64,000 bases of DNA from Bagarius yarrelli (taxonomy: Eukaryota > Chordata > Actinopteri > Siluriformes > Sisoridae), in contig VCAZ01000006.1 in the NCBI GenBank assembly GCA_005784505.1, positions 11,726,724 through 11,790,723 of the forward strand. Reading direction: 5' to 3'. A program made the position numbers and the translations under genes. Shown one piece after another: positions 51,738 to 59,176 of this stretch; position 1 is the stretch's first letter; every line of letters begins with the position of its first letter. The notes beneath the pieces were generated by a model, which saw nothing but the letters and a program-made list of their open reading frames with translations, did no database searches and was not told the origin of the DNA.

Positions 51738-51929
51738 TTTGTTTTAAGGTTTGTGCCGTTGATTCTTCTGCTCAGCCAGAGCAGTCATCAATGTATGACC
51801 TGATGATGTGAATTTTCTCCTGCAGGTATTGTCCAAGGCGGCATGTTGCCCTACATTTGCACTCAAATCATGACTATAGTGGATCAGGAGCAGAGTAAAG
51901 TCCTGTGGACTCCGCTGGGTTCGCCTTAG
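20383..51929 (+). CDS. dlg5: Discs large homolog 5 (MAGUK scaffold), complete
   Basis: Scaffold of cell junctions and polarity, linking cadherin-catenin trafficking and Hippo/Hedgehog signalling. My 33 coding exons: 20383-20680, 30034-30102, 31252-31414, 32336-32479, 33211-33394, 34347-34603, 36126-36438, 36687-36917, 37461-37645, 37769-37894, 38164-38296, 38781-38908, 38990-39165, 39247-39350, 40371-40463, 40689-41525, 41651-41771, 42582-42720, 43508-43632, 43743-43832, 44024-44186, 45491-45653, 45752-45885, 45957-46121, 46253-46436, 47330-47478, 47853-48023, 48125-48321, 48561-48704, 48965-49092, 49507-49616, 51532-51641, 51826-51929 (TAG). Every phase matches; total 1945 residues, against about 1919 in human. 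Order: CARD-like N-terminus, coiled coil, PDZ1-2, proline/serine-rich linker, PDZ3, PDZ4, SH3, GUK. The start MEPKHKELLEQC mirrors human MEPQRRELLAQC. Introns carry many repeats. Teleosts may have two copies (a/b); not assigned. Confidence 0.96.
23144..23850. mobile_element. hAT-like non-autonomous element in dlg5 intron 1
   Basis: The left end reads taggcctggacaataattca followed by gtatcaatatg. The right end, reverse-complemented, reads tagagccggacgatatgacc, with further atatcg/cgatat pairs before it. About 700 bp; the interior has a (TG)n tract near 23410-23430 and no transposase frame. Confidence 0.65.
27400..27835 (-). mobile_element. Tc1/mariner transposase relic, minus strand
   Basis: Minus-strand translation gives NLQEVQTTYCQISKHKFKGG and VLLLKDRPTQY, matching the common fish Tc1-like transposase C-terminus (the NLQxLK...QIPQ...AxGGPTQY region). 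Upstream pieces include the NNVAGQVHTF segment; the plus strand has the familiar ccataatgcatcctggtgcc. Internal stops show it is dead. It is bordered near 27838-27861 by poly-T. Confidence 0.75.
31660..31760 (+). repeat. LINE 3'-tail-like fragment
   Basis: gtgtgattgtgcgtcgtaat followed by gggttgggaccctgcccaga and ccttgtgctcctactttcc resembles the common fish repeat 'gtgccctgcaatgggttggcaccctgtccagg...ccttgtgccc'. Same broad family as 18858-18990. Tentative. Confidence 0.5.
34790..34915 (+). repeat. Degenerate minisatellite-like cluster
   Basis: Five or six related pieces of the type ctggggactatattaaac, alternating with gagactagatctag-like spacers (34794, 34810, 34835, 34852, 34870, 34892 approximately). 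Period is irregular, 18 to 40 nt. No function suggested. Confidence 0.6.
34950..35080 (+). pseudogene. Possible BED-type zinc finger relic of a hAT transposase
   Basis: One frame reads WDHLEIF near 34968. After a frameshift another reads SHAICKNCKTKVKYNKSSSR near 35018-35078, which has the spacing of a BED finger (aromatic W/F, then C-x2-C, then a K-rich stretch before the expected histidines). The histidine half is not clear and the frame is broken. A chance match is possible. Confidence 0.4.
38602..38642. repeat. Perfect 16-bp inverted repeat in dlg5 intron 11
   Basis: Arms accatgatcaatttaa (38602-38617) and its exact reverse complement (38627-38642) with a 9-nt loop of T and A. It lies about 140 nt before exon 12. 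Nearby tgatca/tgattaact motifs at about 38350-38390 suggest it may be part of a worn palindromic transposon. Confidence 0.85.
38781..40463 (+). other. dlg5: dlg5 exons 12-15: PDZ1 and PDZ2
   Basis: PDZ1 spans residues about 702-795, with the segment GECGIFVTRVDKGSIADGRL followed by VNDWLLKINDMDL. PDZ2 spans about 790-868 with SGIGLENGIYVTALAAGSPA and GDRLIAINGIALDNKS. The two domains are nearly contiguous, as in other DLG5 proteins. The exon 14 boundary is set at gct|gtaggt (39350) so that the AINGIA motif stays intact. Confidence 0.92.
39461..39950. mobile_element. hAT-like relic in dlg5 intron 14
   Basis: cgggctgaaatgattactta at about 39464, followed by ttatcaacaatattgatgat and aaaattgttgtcgaatgg, resembles the fish hAT start 'agggctgaaacgattA..tcgacaatgtcgat'. 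The right end is not clear; gttgtcaacaattttt near 39884 may be internal. Boundaries are approximate. Confidence 0.4.
40689..44186 (+). other. dlg5: dlg5 exons 16-21: disordered Pro/Ser linker
   Basis: Exon 16 is the largest (837 nt). Conserved islands inside otherwise divergent sequence include HNSSTQTDIY, KQRKSIFDADTFKRPETP, SPQPSKTDSLTTPPTPP, RPRPKSAPAL, and in later exons RNPVYTVRSHRV, QGRLSLDLS, THGTNSLPSSARLGSSS and RIKIPPTPRYPRS. These resemble phosphorylation-rich and PxxP-type motifs. Exon 21 ends in GDHKKDR before PDZ3. Confidence 0.88.
42185..42388 (+). mobile_element. Degenerate tRNA-derived SINE in dlg5 intron 17
   Basis: Head ggaagagggtagcttagtag, body caggccccttgtgcccctaa then gcaaggc, tail aagtgtaagtccttctgaat and aaatgtaaatgtaac. 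The tail contains a local duplication of aagtgtaagtata. More worn than the copy at 6608. Confidence 0.7.
44187..45490 (+). other. dlg5 intron 21 with a candidate cassette exon (44549-44626)
   Basis: Inside this 1.3-kb intron, 44549-44626 is a 78-nt open segment. It is preceded by a pyrimidine tract and acceptor (gaatctttcag) and followed by donor aag|gtttgt. It enters and leaves in phase 2, exactly the phase of the exon 21/22 junction, and would insert 26 residues, rich in Arg, Leu and Ser (RCLYRNRSFLRIPL first). The intron also has a 17-bp duplication (ttgcccagcaacagctc at about 44218 and 44287) and a repeat-like fragment at 45185-45440. Confidence 0.4.
45185..45440. mobile_element. Non-autonomous DNA-transposon-like repeat in dlg5 intron
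   Basis: The left end reads aacagcgtttcccaactcca, then gtcactcc; the right end, reverse-complemented, reads aacagtgaataccaacccca, then gtcgcgcc. These imperfect inverted termini enclose AT-rich sequence with 'acacttgggcttggtagg'. It resembles the dispersed fish repeats with termini of the type 'cccaaccccagtc'. It has no coding capacity. Confidence 0.55.
45491..45885 (+). other. dlg5: dlg5 exons 22-23: PDZ3
   Basis: Residues about 1365-1450 give EPLGISIVSGENGGIFVSKV with SIAHQAGLEYGDQLLEYNGI, so the carboxylate-binding loop is PLGI. The run ATEQQARLVIGQQCDTITIM is nearly identical to the human protein. Confidence 0.93.
46253..47478 (+). other. dlg5: dlg5 exons 25-26: PDZ4
   Basis: Residues about 1525-1605 begin PRFVSVRKTQVELGIQICGG and continue with NLRGIFVENLEEDSPAKLAD and GDMILEYNSLFMKNKTAEEA. 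The intron between the two exons (46437-47329) contains a non-autonomous hAT-like element. The linker exon 24 (45957-46121) ahead of it is Ser/Thr-rich with GSGTTTPDNHSTIDTLSEQD. Confidence 0.92.
46503..46855. mobile_element. Non-autonomous hAT-like element in dlg5 intron 25
   Basis: The left terminus gttgggccgcacaatattgg and the right terminus (reverse complement ttagggctgcacaatttatc) form the gggctGCACAAT inverted ends of fish hAT elements. The element is about 350 bp with no transposase reading frame. It is a different subfamily from the copies at 10622 and 23144, judging by the terminal sequences. Confidence 0.75.
47853..48321 (+). other. dlg5: dlg5 exons 27-28: SH3 domain and basic hook
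   Basis: RALYDRVAETEQDLSFKKDD opens the SH3-like fold, followed by ILYVDDTLPNGNFGTWMAWQ and GQIPSKYMMDQEF. Exon 28 then encodes the lysine/arginine-rich hook AARRSFFRRKQKHKRSSSKD between SH3 and GUK. The exon 27 donor falls inside the Met codon (at|gttagt). Confidence 0.92.
48561..51929 (+). other. dlg5: dlg5 exons 29-33: guanylate-kinase-like domain
   Basis: Residues about 1750-1935. PVLLLGPLVDPVKDMLVKES takes the place of the kinase P-loop, so the domain lacks the GxxGxGK ATP-binding motif and is catalytically inactive, as known for MAGUK proteins. It continues with KDCLFIDYKRRSGHFDVTTV, CLLDIAPHAIERLH, DPVYLRDKVSQKHSKEQFEV and ends VLWTPLGSP. Intron 31 (49617-51531) is 1.9 kb; intron 32 (51642-51825) is only 184 nt and mostly poly-T. 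Confidence 0.93.
51667..51736. repeat. 70-nt uninterrupted poly-T in dlg5 intron 32
   Basis: T tract from 51667 to 51736, preceded by ttttt-c from 51661. It starts 26 nt after the exon 32 donor at 51641/51642 and fills about 40 percent of the 184-nt intron. The true length is uncertain because such runs are hard to sequence. Confidence 0.95.
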
Positions 51930-52150
51930 GTGGCTGAGCCAGTTTTCTCCACCTACTGCCTCACACACATCGGAGCTTACAAAACACTATGCTTTTACAC
52001 TCGCACTACATACAAAGGTACACTACAGAGAGCGTTGCATCGCATCCTTTTTTTTTCTTTTATTATTCCTTTATGTTGGATTGTAACATTTGTATGTGTA
52101 ACTGTAACATTTTCCGTGTAATTGTAACAGAGCCTCGAGTGCGATTGAGT

Positions 52151-52154
<4 letters not shown>

Positions 52155-52227
<73 letters not shown>
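52155..52227. repeat. (TG)n microsatellite in dlg5 3' UTR
   Basis: About 36 uninterrupted GT dinucleotides beginning about 225 nt after the dlg5 stop codon. If transcribed it is a UG repeat, the class of RNA bound by TDP-43 and CELF proteins. Confidence 0.95.
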
Positions 52228-52229
<2 letters not shown>

Positions 52230-52405
52230 CACAAATGCAGGATTATAGCACTGATGTTTTCCATGTTTTCCTTTGGTCTTCCTGACAAACATCCAACAAT
52301 TAGTAATGCTGCATCTAAAACACTTGTTTACAGAAGAGTCGGTCCGTGAGTTATTTAACGTCTGCTTGAATGTGTCCTCTCCCTTTGAACGTAATGAAGT
52401 CAAGA

Positions 52406-52443
52406 CCCCCCCCCCCCCCCACCCCCCCCCCCCCCCCCCCCCC
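52406..52443. repeat. Poly-C tract (15 C, one A, 22 C)
   Basis: C from 52406 to 52420, A at 52421, C from 52422 to 52443. The opposite strand is poly-G and can form G-quadruplexes; the plus-strand RNA would be a poly(rC)-binding-protein target. It may also be an assembly-sensitive locus. Confidence 0.95.
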
Positions 52444-54317
52444 ACTACAAACCCTCTATCCCGATTTCATCGTACCAAAATGACACGCATGTGTGTATCA
52501 GTAAGGGGACTGAACATTCATTGTAGATATCGAGTAAGCTTTGGTAAGCTTGTTTATGTAAATGTAATATTTTTGGGTTCGAGTGAAACAGTAACGAAGC
52601 ATCGCATGGGCTGGATGGAAGTGCCTTTGGAGATCTCCTGAGCGTATGACAATGGCATATGGAAAGTCTGGTGTTAGGTTGCACTCCAGGGCTAGACAAG
52701 ACCACTGTGGTAACATTGAACGTGAAATCGAACACTAATAATAAGTTCTGCAATAGAGGCACTCACTTAACCCTTATGTATGCAAACTTGTCGAAATATA
52801 TAGATCTATATATAAAATATATATATATATATATAAGTATATTAAATGTATTTGGCTAGGCTATTGGCCTAGAGGAGTGCAGAGGTTTCCAGTCAGGTCT
52901 TAGCAGATATGAGCATGTTTCTTCTCATTTCTTTCTTTTTTTTTTCTTCTTTTTTTTTATTTGGTTGTCGGTCATTTATACATGGCGTTACCCAGTGAGA
53001 AAAAGTGTGGCTGGATGAGATGCAGGGTAACGTGTCAAGCTACATCTTTTAAATGTTAGTCATTTTATTTTCCTTGTATATTTAATGTTTTGTTTTTTTA
53101 AATCACCAGGCACAGTCGCATACTTTATTCAGACCAGCAACCCCAGCAGTCGATTTTGTGCCAAAATTCAACAGGTCTATTACTTTTTACTTTAGTTTTG
53201 CACTTGCAATATTATGGACCCTAAACATTTAGCTGTTCTTAGGTTCTTAGATTCCAGTAGAGGTTGAAAATAGGTACTATACTTCTTACTTTTGTGATTT
53301 AATATTAATGTTTGTATCGCTCATGTTCCGTACATTTCATTCATTGCCTCTATTCTTATATAAAAAAAAACCATTGCATTATTTACACTCTCTATTAAAA
53401 AAAGGGATTTCTTGTTGCACACTTCCAGGAAACCTGGTCTCCAGTCTCGTCTATTGGGTTGCCATTACATTCTGTTTCAAATGCTATTATTATCTAGGTG
53501 TTGTTTTGTTTTGCCTAAATTCGTAGCATATTGTTTTTAATAAGAGGGATTCTGCCAATAAAGTTTTGTTTTAGGACGAATGACTAAACGACAAGTACTG
53601 TTATTGATCTGGATTTTCCGTAATACAAAGAATGTGATTTGTATGAATATTTTACAAATTAACATGAGAATAAAAGTCATTTTCACTAAGTGTTTGACAC
53701 TATATAGTCAAACGAATCCAGCTGTTTGTAAGTTGTTTCTTCTGTAAACTAAAACTAAACACTAAGTGTTGTAGATTGACAGGTGATATAATGAGCATTG
53801 GGTGATTGTTTTTGCCATCTTTACTTTTATACTGAGTTAATCCCAAAGCAATTCTGGTTCATCAGAAACAAAAAGTTTTTGGAACTAAGTTTTAAAACGC
53901 ACACCTGTTTGCCCAGACTCTGATCCAGAAAATCCCCACTAGACTAGACATTTTAACTTCTTCCAACAGATTCTGGGTCAAGTTCCTCACCTAATTATTA
54001 AGCACTTCAGAAATCAGGTCAGATAACAAAATGAAAGAAAAGAGTTGGCTCATTGTGAGAGAAAGAGAAAAGGACTAATGCAGTTTGGATTAGTATGTCC
54101 TATTTGTTGAAATAGAAATAACCTTCAAGATTTAAAAACCTCAAGCATGATTATCCTAGTCTGAAGTTGACTGCGGTAGAGGAGTGAATCAACATTTTAA
54201 ACTGTACCATCATATTTGTTATAATTTTGCAAGTTTATAATGTTTGTTTGATGGTTTAAAGGGTGTACATTTTCTTAGTCTCACCATCAGCACAGTTTAT
54301 TAACAGCAAGTCAAAGT

Positions 54318-54471
54318 TTCTGCCAGGCATCAATCCAGAGTGACTTAAATGTATAGCTTTTTTTTTTTTTAATCAGCTAAGCAGAAGAGGTTTTAAGGGC
54401 CCATCAGTGCCAGCTTGGTGGCACCGGGAACCATCAGCCCAACACCTTTTTAACCACTGGGCTGCCACTTT
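54318..54471 (-). mobile_element. tRNA-derived SINE, minus strand
   Basis: Read on the minus strand: head ggcagcccagtggttaaaaa, ggtgttgggctgatggttcc, body cactgatgggcccttaaaac, an A-run near 54370, then the tail acatttaagtcactctggat. It matches the plan of the plus-strand copies elsewhere in the window. Confidence 0.7.
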
Positions 54472-55329
54472 ACATTTAACATATCCTATATCACATGCCG
54501 TACGTTTGCTATTTCTCTGTAGGCTGTAGTGTGACTGCTGGTTGATATATCAGTACCTAATGCTGCTGCTGTATATAAAGGTTCTATGTGCCACTTTAGT
54601 CATGTTGCCCTCTTGATAGGTTATGTTTTGACAGCTGCCCCCAGCTTATCTAAGCTTTAGATGCAAGGCTGTCTGATGCTGAGCTTTCTAGATGAAAGGA
54701 CATTTCATCTGTAGCTCAAACATCCTTTTCTTTTCCCTGTATTTCACACGGCTTCACACTGTGTGACTTTTCCTGCTTGGCAAAATCCGTATTCTTAAAA
54801 TTCTTCAAATCTGTTCCTTAGACTTTAATCATGACGAACAGCATGTGCAGCAAGACAACCGATTCTGGACTGCTTTGCTCTCTTACAGACGTCTCCACAC
54901 ATCCCATGTCTTTGTGTTGGTAAACTACATGGTGTTCCTAATTTTTATGCAAGTGGCATATCATCAGGATTTTAGTTCAATAATTTTTTAAGTTAACTTT
55001 TTAAAATAAAGTTTTCTAATTTAAATAAAGCTTGTTTTATTTCTGCTATCTTTCTAAATGACCGTTCTCAGTCTCAGAACGGTGTGTGAATTAGTTTGCC
55101 AGGTGATTGTCATCAGTGTCAATAGTTCAATCTATTTCAAAAGGCTTAAAAAAACACTGATATAAAAGTTTTCGGTCAAATAAAGACTCGATAAATACAG
55201 TTTGTCAGGCAAATCAATAGTATTAAAAGGTCACCTGTTAAGCAAGTGTCTCTAGAGTCCAAAGAAAGCCTAAGTGCTGGATCTTCCGGAAGCTTGCAAA
55301 TGTGTGTTACACTGTATTGTATACTGACC

Positions 55330-55790
55330 AATACTTAAAAAAGAAAACATTTTTAGTGCACTCAAAAATATATAAAGACTACTTTTCAAGCAGTTTTAGT
55401 TAATGATGATCGTTGTGCTACAATGAATGGTCCAGATGGAGTTCTAGATGGTTGGCCACTAAGTCCCAACGGCATTAGCAAGGAGGTGAGTGATGGATGT
55501 TTTCAACTGGAGTATTGGCAGGTGAGGTGATGGATTGCTTTAGGGTCTCTAAAAGTGTCAAAAGAACCTCTGCAAAATATATAGAAAGTTCCTTACTGAT
55601 GATTTCCTGCCTTAGAATAATGAGAGTAATGGTTTCTTCTGGAATGACCTTATTATACAAGACCATACACAATGCTATTCTAAAAGAAATATCATGATGT
55701 TCCACCATCATCCCCTGACCTTAAACCTATTGAGAACTTTTCCAAGATCAGTAGTTTTCATCTAAAAATGTGAATTAAACGTATGCACAA
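55330..55790 (+). mobile_element. Tc1-like transposase relic
   Basis: Plus-strand pieces recall fish Tc1-like transposase: caatgaatggtccagatgga and cggcattagcaaggaggtga near 55420-55490, the peptide VKRTSAKYIE near 55560 and a worn 'ccatcatcccctgaccttaa acctattgagaac' segment near 55707 (the SPDLNPIEN motif). Many stops; not functional. Boundaries are approximate. Confidence 0.7.
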
Positions 55791-56504
55791 AACTGAAATA
55801 TCACAAAACATTTATGCAAAATTTCAGTTTTCAAGAATGGTTGTCACTTCTTTCTTAAATATTACTGTTAAAAATTTTCGGCCAATTTTGTTCTCACATT
55901 ATCTGTTAAAACAAAATCACATGACATGACAAAATTGTTTTTTTAATTATTAATAAACGTGTTTCCATTGTAGTTTATGCATATTTTTTCTTATTGGTTA
56001 GAAGATTTACTCTACTCAGAAAGACAATTTCAGAATTTTTGTGCATCTTGCTTTTCCATCCTGCGATCCTTTTTATGCGTTAATCCAAAATGTCCCTGAA
56101 AATGGGTGGATGGAAACTTTCTAGGGTGCTATATTATACCCCAACCACAGCTCCTGGCAGCCAATACTGATATCCTTAAATAAAATACAGGTAGAAACTA
56201 CACCTGGACTTTTTTTTTTATGGATAAGATAGTTGTTAAAGTAATATATCAGGGGCTCATATATTAAAATCTATACAGACATAAATGTATTATTTATTTT
56301 TCAATTTAATTATAACTATGTTTAGATCTGTTTTGTACACGATAATGTTTTAATAAGTTTTACCTCTGAAAATATTGGAAATAGTAGCTGTTATCATTAG
56401 CAATTTAGTTTGTAATAAACATCATATCGTATACATATTAATAATTTCTTAATTGTATTGATTATGTAATAATTGTAATAATTTAAAACGCTTGTATTAA
56501 AAGA

Positions 56505-56780
56505 CACTATATGGTCAAAAGTTTGTGGACACCCTTCCAGAACATGTTTTATTTTATTTGTATCTTCAAACTGTTTGTGCAAATGTTTTTTTTTTCTATT
56601 TGCTGTAACATTAACTTAAGATTTCTCTTCACTGGAACTAAGTAGCCCAAACCCGGTTCCAGCACAAGGCTTCTGAGCTCTTTGAAGACACGGTGTGTTC
56701 TAGTAAATGTGAAAGAACTTAATCAGCTGCACCCAGACCACCTCATCTGACATTACGGATGAATAAACTCTAAAGGCCAA
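56505..56780 (+). mobile_element. Truncated Tc1-like element with left terminus
   Basis: It begins with cactatatggtcaaaagttt followed by gtggacaccc, the common fish Tc1-like terminus 'cactatatggccaaaagtatgtggacacc'. Inside are ttctcttcactggaactaag, tagcccaaacccggttccag and a worn 'gaactt..cagctgcacccag' segment of the transposase. No right terminus seen. Confidence 0.75.
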
Positions 56781-56787
56781 AGACTTT

Positions 56788-57000
56788 ACAGAAGTGGGAA
56801 AGTTCTTTACCAAGTGAGTAAAGTAGCTAAAATCTTTACTCAAATAAAAGTACAAGCACTTATAGAAATATTTACTCAAGTAAGAGCAAAAGTAACATCC
56901 TAAATAGTTACTCAATTAAAAGTAAAAACTTCTCAAGTAGTTAGTTACTGTTTATTTACTGATCTGATTGAAACGAAGCAAAACCCCTAAATTTCAAACT
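56788..57000. mobile_element. Non-autonomous DNA-transposon-like repeat
   Basis: cagaagtgggaaagttcttt followed by repeated tttactcaagtaagagcaaa and aaaagtac motifs is typical of a dispersed fish DNA element whose ends carry 'actcaagtaaaagtac' repeats. The right end may reach into the hairpin at 57072. Family name not assigned. Confidence 0.5.
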
Positions 57001-57071
57001 ATTCAGCGAGTTTTTACATCCCTCTCCTCCCAAAATCTCCCTGTTCTTCTTATATCAAACGGATTATATAA

Positions 57072-57122
57072 GACAGGCGATGTTAATGTGTCCTGTGATT
57101 GGACACATTAACATCACCTGTC
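57072..57122. repeat. 22-bp hairpin, one mismatch, 7-nt loop
   Basis: Left arm 57072-57093 (gacaggcgatgttaatgtgt then cc), loop tgtgatt, right arm 57101-57122. The single mismatch is C against A on the plus strand and becomes a G-U pair in the minus-strand transcript. The remarkable arm identity suggests a recent inverted duplication or the heart of a palindromic transposon. It could also be a structured RNA, which nothing else supports. Confidence 0.88.
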
Positions 57123-57454
57123 ATTCACAATCAAATCTCAAACACTCTCAGATATTTTTCTAACAGTAACTCTGCCTTTATTTTTCTACATTCGAAGATT
57201 AGCTTCTTTAAATATACTGTATACTTTATTTCAACATTTTATAAGTACATGCATTATTTAAGTAAAAATAAAATAAAATACTATCCCGTGTTAATTTTGT
57301 ATGGATGTTCTACACTTTGGTGAGGTGTCAAAAAAAACAAAACCCTAGCTTTTGACATTAAAAAAAATAATAAAACAAATTATTATCCCCTGCTGCTCTT
57401 TCAACAGATTTTGTTATTGTTATTACACTGATTTGTACCAGTATTGAGCTGTTC

Positions 57455-57530
57455 AATGATGAGACTCAAAGCACTTTTGTATGTCACTCTGGACAAGAGC
57501 GTCTGCTAAATGCTGTAAATGTAAATGTAA
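57455..57530 (+). repeat. SINE tail fragment
   Basis: tatgtcactctggacaagag followed by cgtctgctaaatgctgtaaa and tgtaaatgtaatg is the 3' tail shared by the SINEs of this window, without a tRNA-like head: a 5'-truncated copy. Confidence 0.7.
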
Positions 57531-57583
57531 TGCTAATGGTTAATTAATGATTTTCCCTGCAACCTTTAGTTACAGCTCAGCAA

Positions 57584-57587
<4 letters not shown>

Positions 57588-57627
<40 letters not shown>
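57588..57627. repeat. (CA)n microsatellite
   Basis: About twenty CA units ending in cacccacacag. A second, interrupted CA-rich tract lies at about 58437-58488, in the probable kcnma1 5' leader. Confidence 0.9.
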
Positions 57628-57629
<2 letters not shown>

Positions 57630-58299
57630 ACACAGCTTCAAAACACTCAATACGACATGGTGGGCAAGAATCTTTCTGGGACTGCAAATGAAAGACTGGA
57701 TTATTCAGGACGACCAAAGCAGGACACCTTCAGTTCTTTGACCTTGCACTTCCCTGCTTGGCCACTAGGAGGTGAAATACCAGCGTGTTTTTGTCTTTGA
57801 CCCAACAGCCTTCATCCGTCCTCTCCTTAAAGGTTAAAAACGTTTAAAATAAGAATATAGCGGCTCGTTTTGGCACGTCGGGGTGGTTATAGAGCTTTAT
57901 AAGCAAATCTATCGTTGTTATATAGACAGTACAGCCGTATTCGTCTGTAAAAAATCATTAATGCTAGTAAAAAAAAATGATATACTTCCGCGATCTTTTT
58001 TATTTATTTAGATGAAATAAAAAAATATAATTTATCCCGATCACGACAACCTGTGTGTCTGTATACTATTCTAAAAAGCGGACATGTTTCTTGGGTTTAT
58101 ACTGTACGTGTTTCAGTCTAACAGGTTTATAATTTACTGGGCAGATCGTGACGCTGGAATCATTTCTTTCTGTCTGTCTGTTACACACAGCAAAATGATT
58201 CAGCCTTAACCTAACTGTTCTCTGGCCATCTTTATTATTGTGCTTTAGATCCACCCTCCTACCTGTAAATCCGCCTAGCAGTGCGTGCGTGTGTGTGGT

Positions 58300-58885
58300 G
58301 TGTGTGTGCGTGTGTGCGCTCTGTCAGTGAGCGGCTGACAGGGACAGCGCCGTTCCCCCTGTCAGCTCCGACTTAACATTCAATCAACATTGCGCTGTTT
58401 CTTATTCACTTTCGCAGACATCTAATTTGCGCGTAAAACACACACACAAACACCCACCCACCCACACACACACACACACAGACACACGAAGATTTCGCGT
58501 GTATAATGAAATTGGCGTCTATGAGATTATTATCGATTTGTCGCCGCTGTTTCTCTGGATGGAATGAAGACCGTGATCTTGGAGGATCTTGGAAGCATCA
58601 GTTCTGAGAAGGACATCAGGACCACTCTTGTATAAATGCTTTCTTGGCTCGTATTTGTCGATTATTTTAACCACCTCCTGTGAAACACCCGTGTTTAATA
58701 CGGATTTAAATGTGTGGCACAGAAAGAGCGCTTGTTTCTCTGTTGATTGCAGGCGAGGTTGAGAAACCCTCGTTGATACCGAGGGCTGGAGAACGCGGCG
58801 GCTGTTGCGCAGACAGGGCTTTTTGAAGCAATATGGCTGATGGCTGTGGCTGGGGGCGCTGGCAGGAGCTCTCCAAAGCTACTCG
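58300..58885 (+). promoter_or_regulatory. kcnma1: Probable kcnma1 promoter and 5' UTR with stacked upstream ORFs
   Basis: GC- and CG-richer sequence than its surroundings just before the kcnma1 start. Upstream ORFs on the plus strand: ATG 58506 to stop 58607 (33 codons), ATG 58636 to stop 58683 (15 codons) and ATG 58833 to stop 58892 (19 codons). The last overlaps the first kcnma1 ATG at 58886. A CA-rich tract is at 58437-58488. The transcription start is unknown, so not all of these need be in the mRNA. Confidence 0.5.
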
Positions 58886-59176
58886 ATGCTAGCTGTGGCA
58901 GATCGCAACCTCTCCCGCGGCGGCGAAGGCAGCTCTAGAATGACTAATAATAACAACTACAATAAAAACTCAGACTCCTCTGTCTCCATATCCAGGATGG
59001 ATGTGATCATCCCGTTTTCCTCAGACGTGCCGTGCGATAACAATGGCCAGCGGATGTGGTGGGCTTTCCTCGCCTCATCCATGGTGACGTTCTTCGGGGG
59101 TCTCTTTATCATCCTCCTGTGGAGGACCCTCAAGTACCTGTGGACTGTCTGCTGCCATTGTAGCGTCAAAACAAAG
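58886..59176 (+). CDS. kcnma1: BK channel (KCa1.1) alpha subunit, first coding exon
   Basis: Large-conductance calcium- and voltage-activated potassium channel of the plasma membrane. Only exon 1 (97 codons, phase 0, donor aag|gtaacc at 59176) is in the window. Residues 1-37 are extracellular and variable, with an Asn-rich MTNNNNYNKNSDSS in place of the mammalian Gly/Ser runs. From residue 38 the sequence MDVIIPFSSDVPCDNNGQRM follows mammalian [21 protein letters not shown], then the S0 helix (MWWAFLASSMVTFFGGLFII), LLWRTLKYLWTVCCHC and KTK. Three in-frame ATGs are possible: 58886, 58940 and 58997. The first is the longest; the last matches a known mammalian start. Teleosts have two copies (a/b); not assigned. 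Confidence 0.95.

Larger units (their letters stand above)
51930..53690 (+). other. dlg5: dlg5 3' UTR with candidate poly(A) signals
   Basis: Downstream of the TAG at 51927-51929 the sequence has a (TG)n tract, a poly-C tract and an AT run (about 52815-52836). Canonical AATAAA hexamers lie at 53557-53562 and 53669-53674; the first is followed by gttttgtttt. A long 3' UTR ending near 53.6 kb is inferred, not shown. Confidence 0.5.
53691..58300. other. Intergenic region between dlg5 and kcnma1
   Basis: 4.6 kb without a recognised gene. It holds a minus-strand SINE (54318-54471), two Tc1 relics (55330-55790 and 56505-56780), a repeat with 'actcaagtaa' motifs (56788-57000), a strong hairpin (57072-57122), a SINE tail (57455-57530) and a (CA)n tract (57588-57627). 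The last few hundred bases likely include distal kcnma1 promoter sequence. Confidence 0.65.

Noticed and set aside
51500..51811. Open frame with a long poly-phenylalanine run
   Set aside because: It is exon 32 of dlg5 read into the poly-T of the following intron; the exon ends at 51641 with a GT donor and the next exon begins at 51826.
52071..52445. Minus-strand frame with poly-Gly and Thr-His repeats
   Set aside because: It is a translation of the poly-C and (TG)n tracts; no splice or family support.
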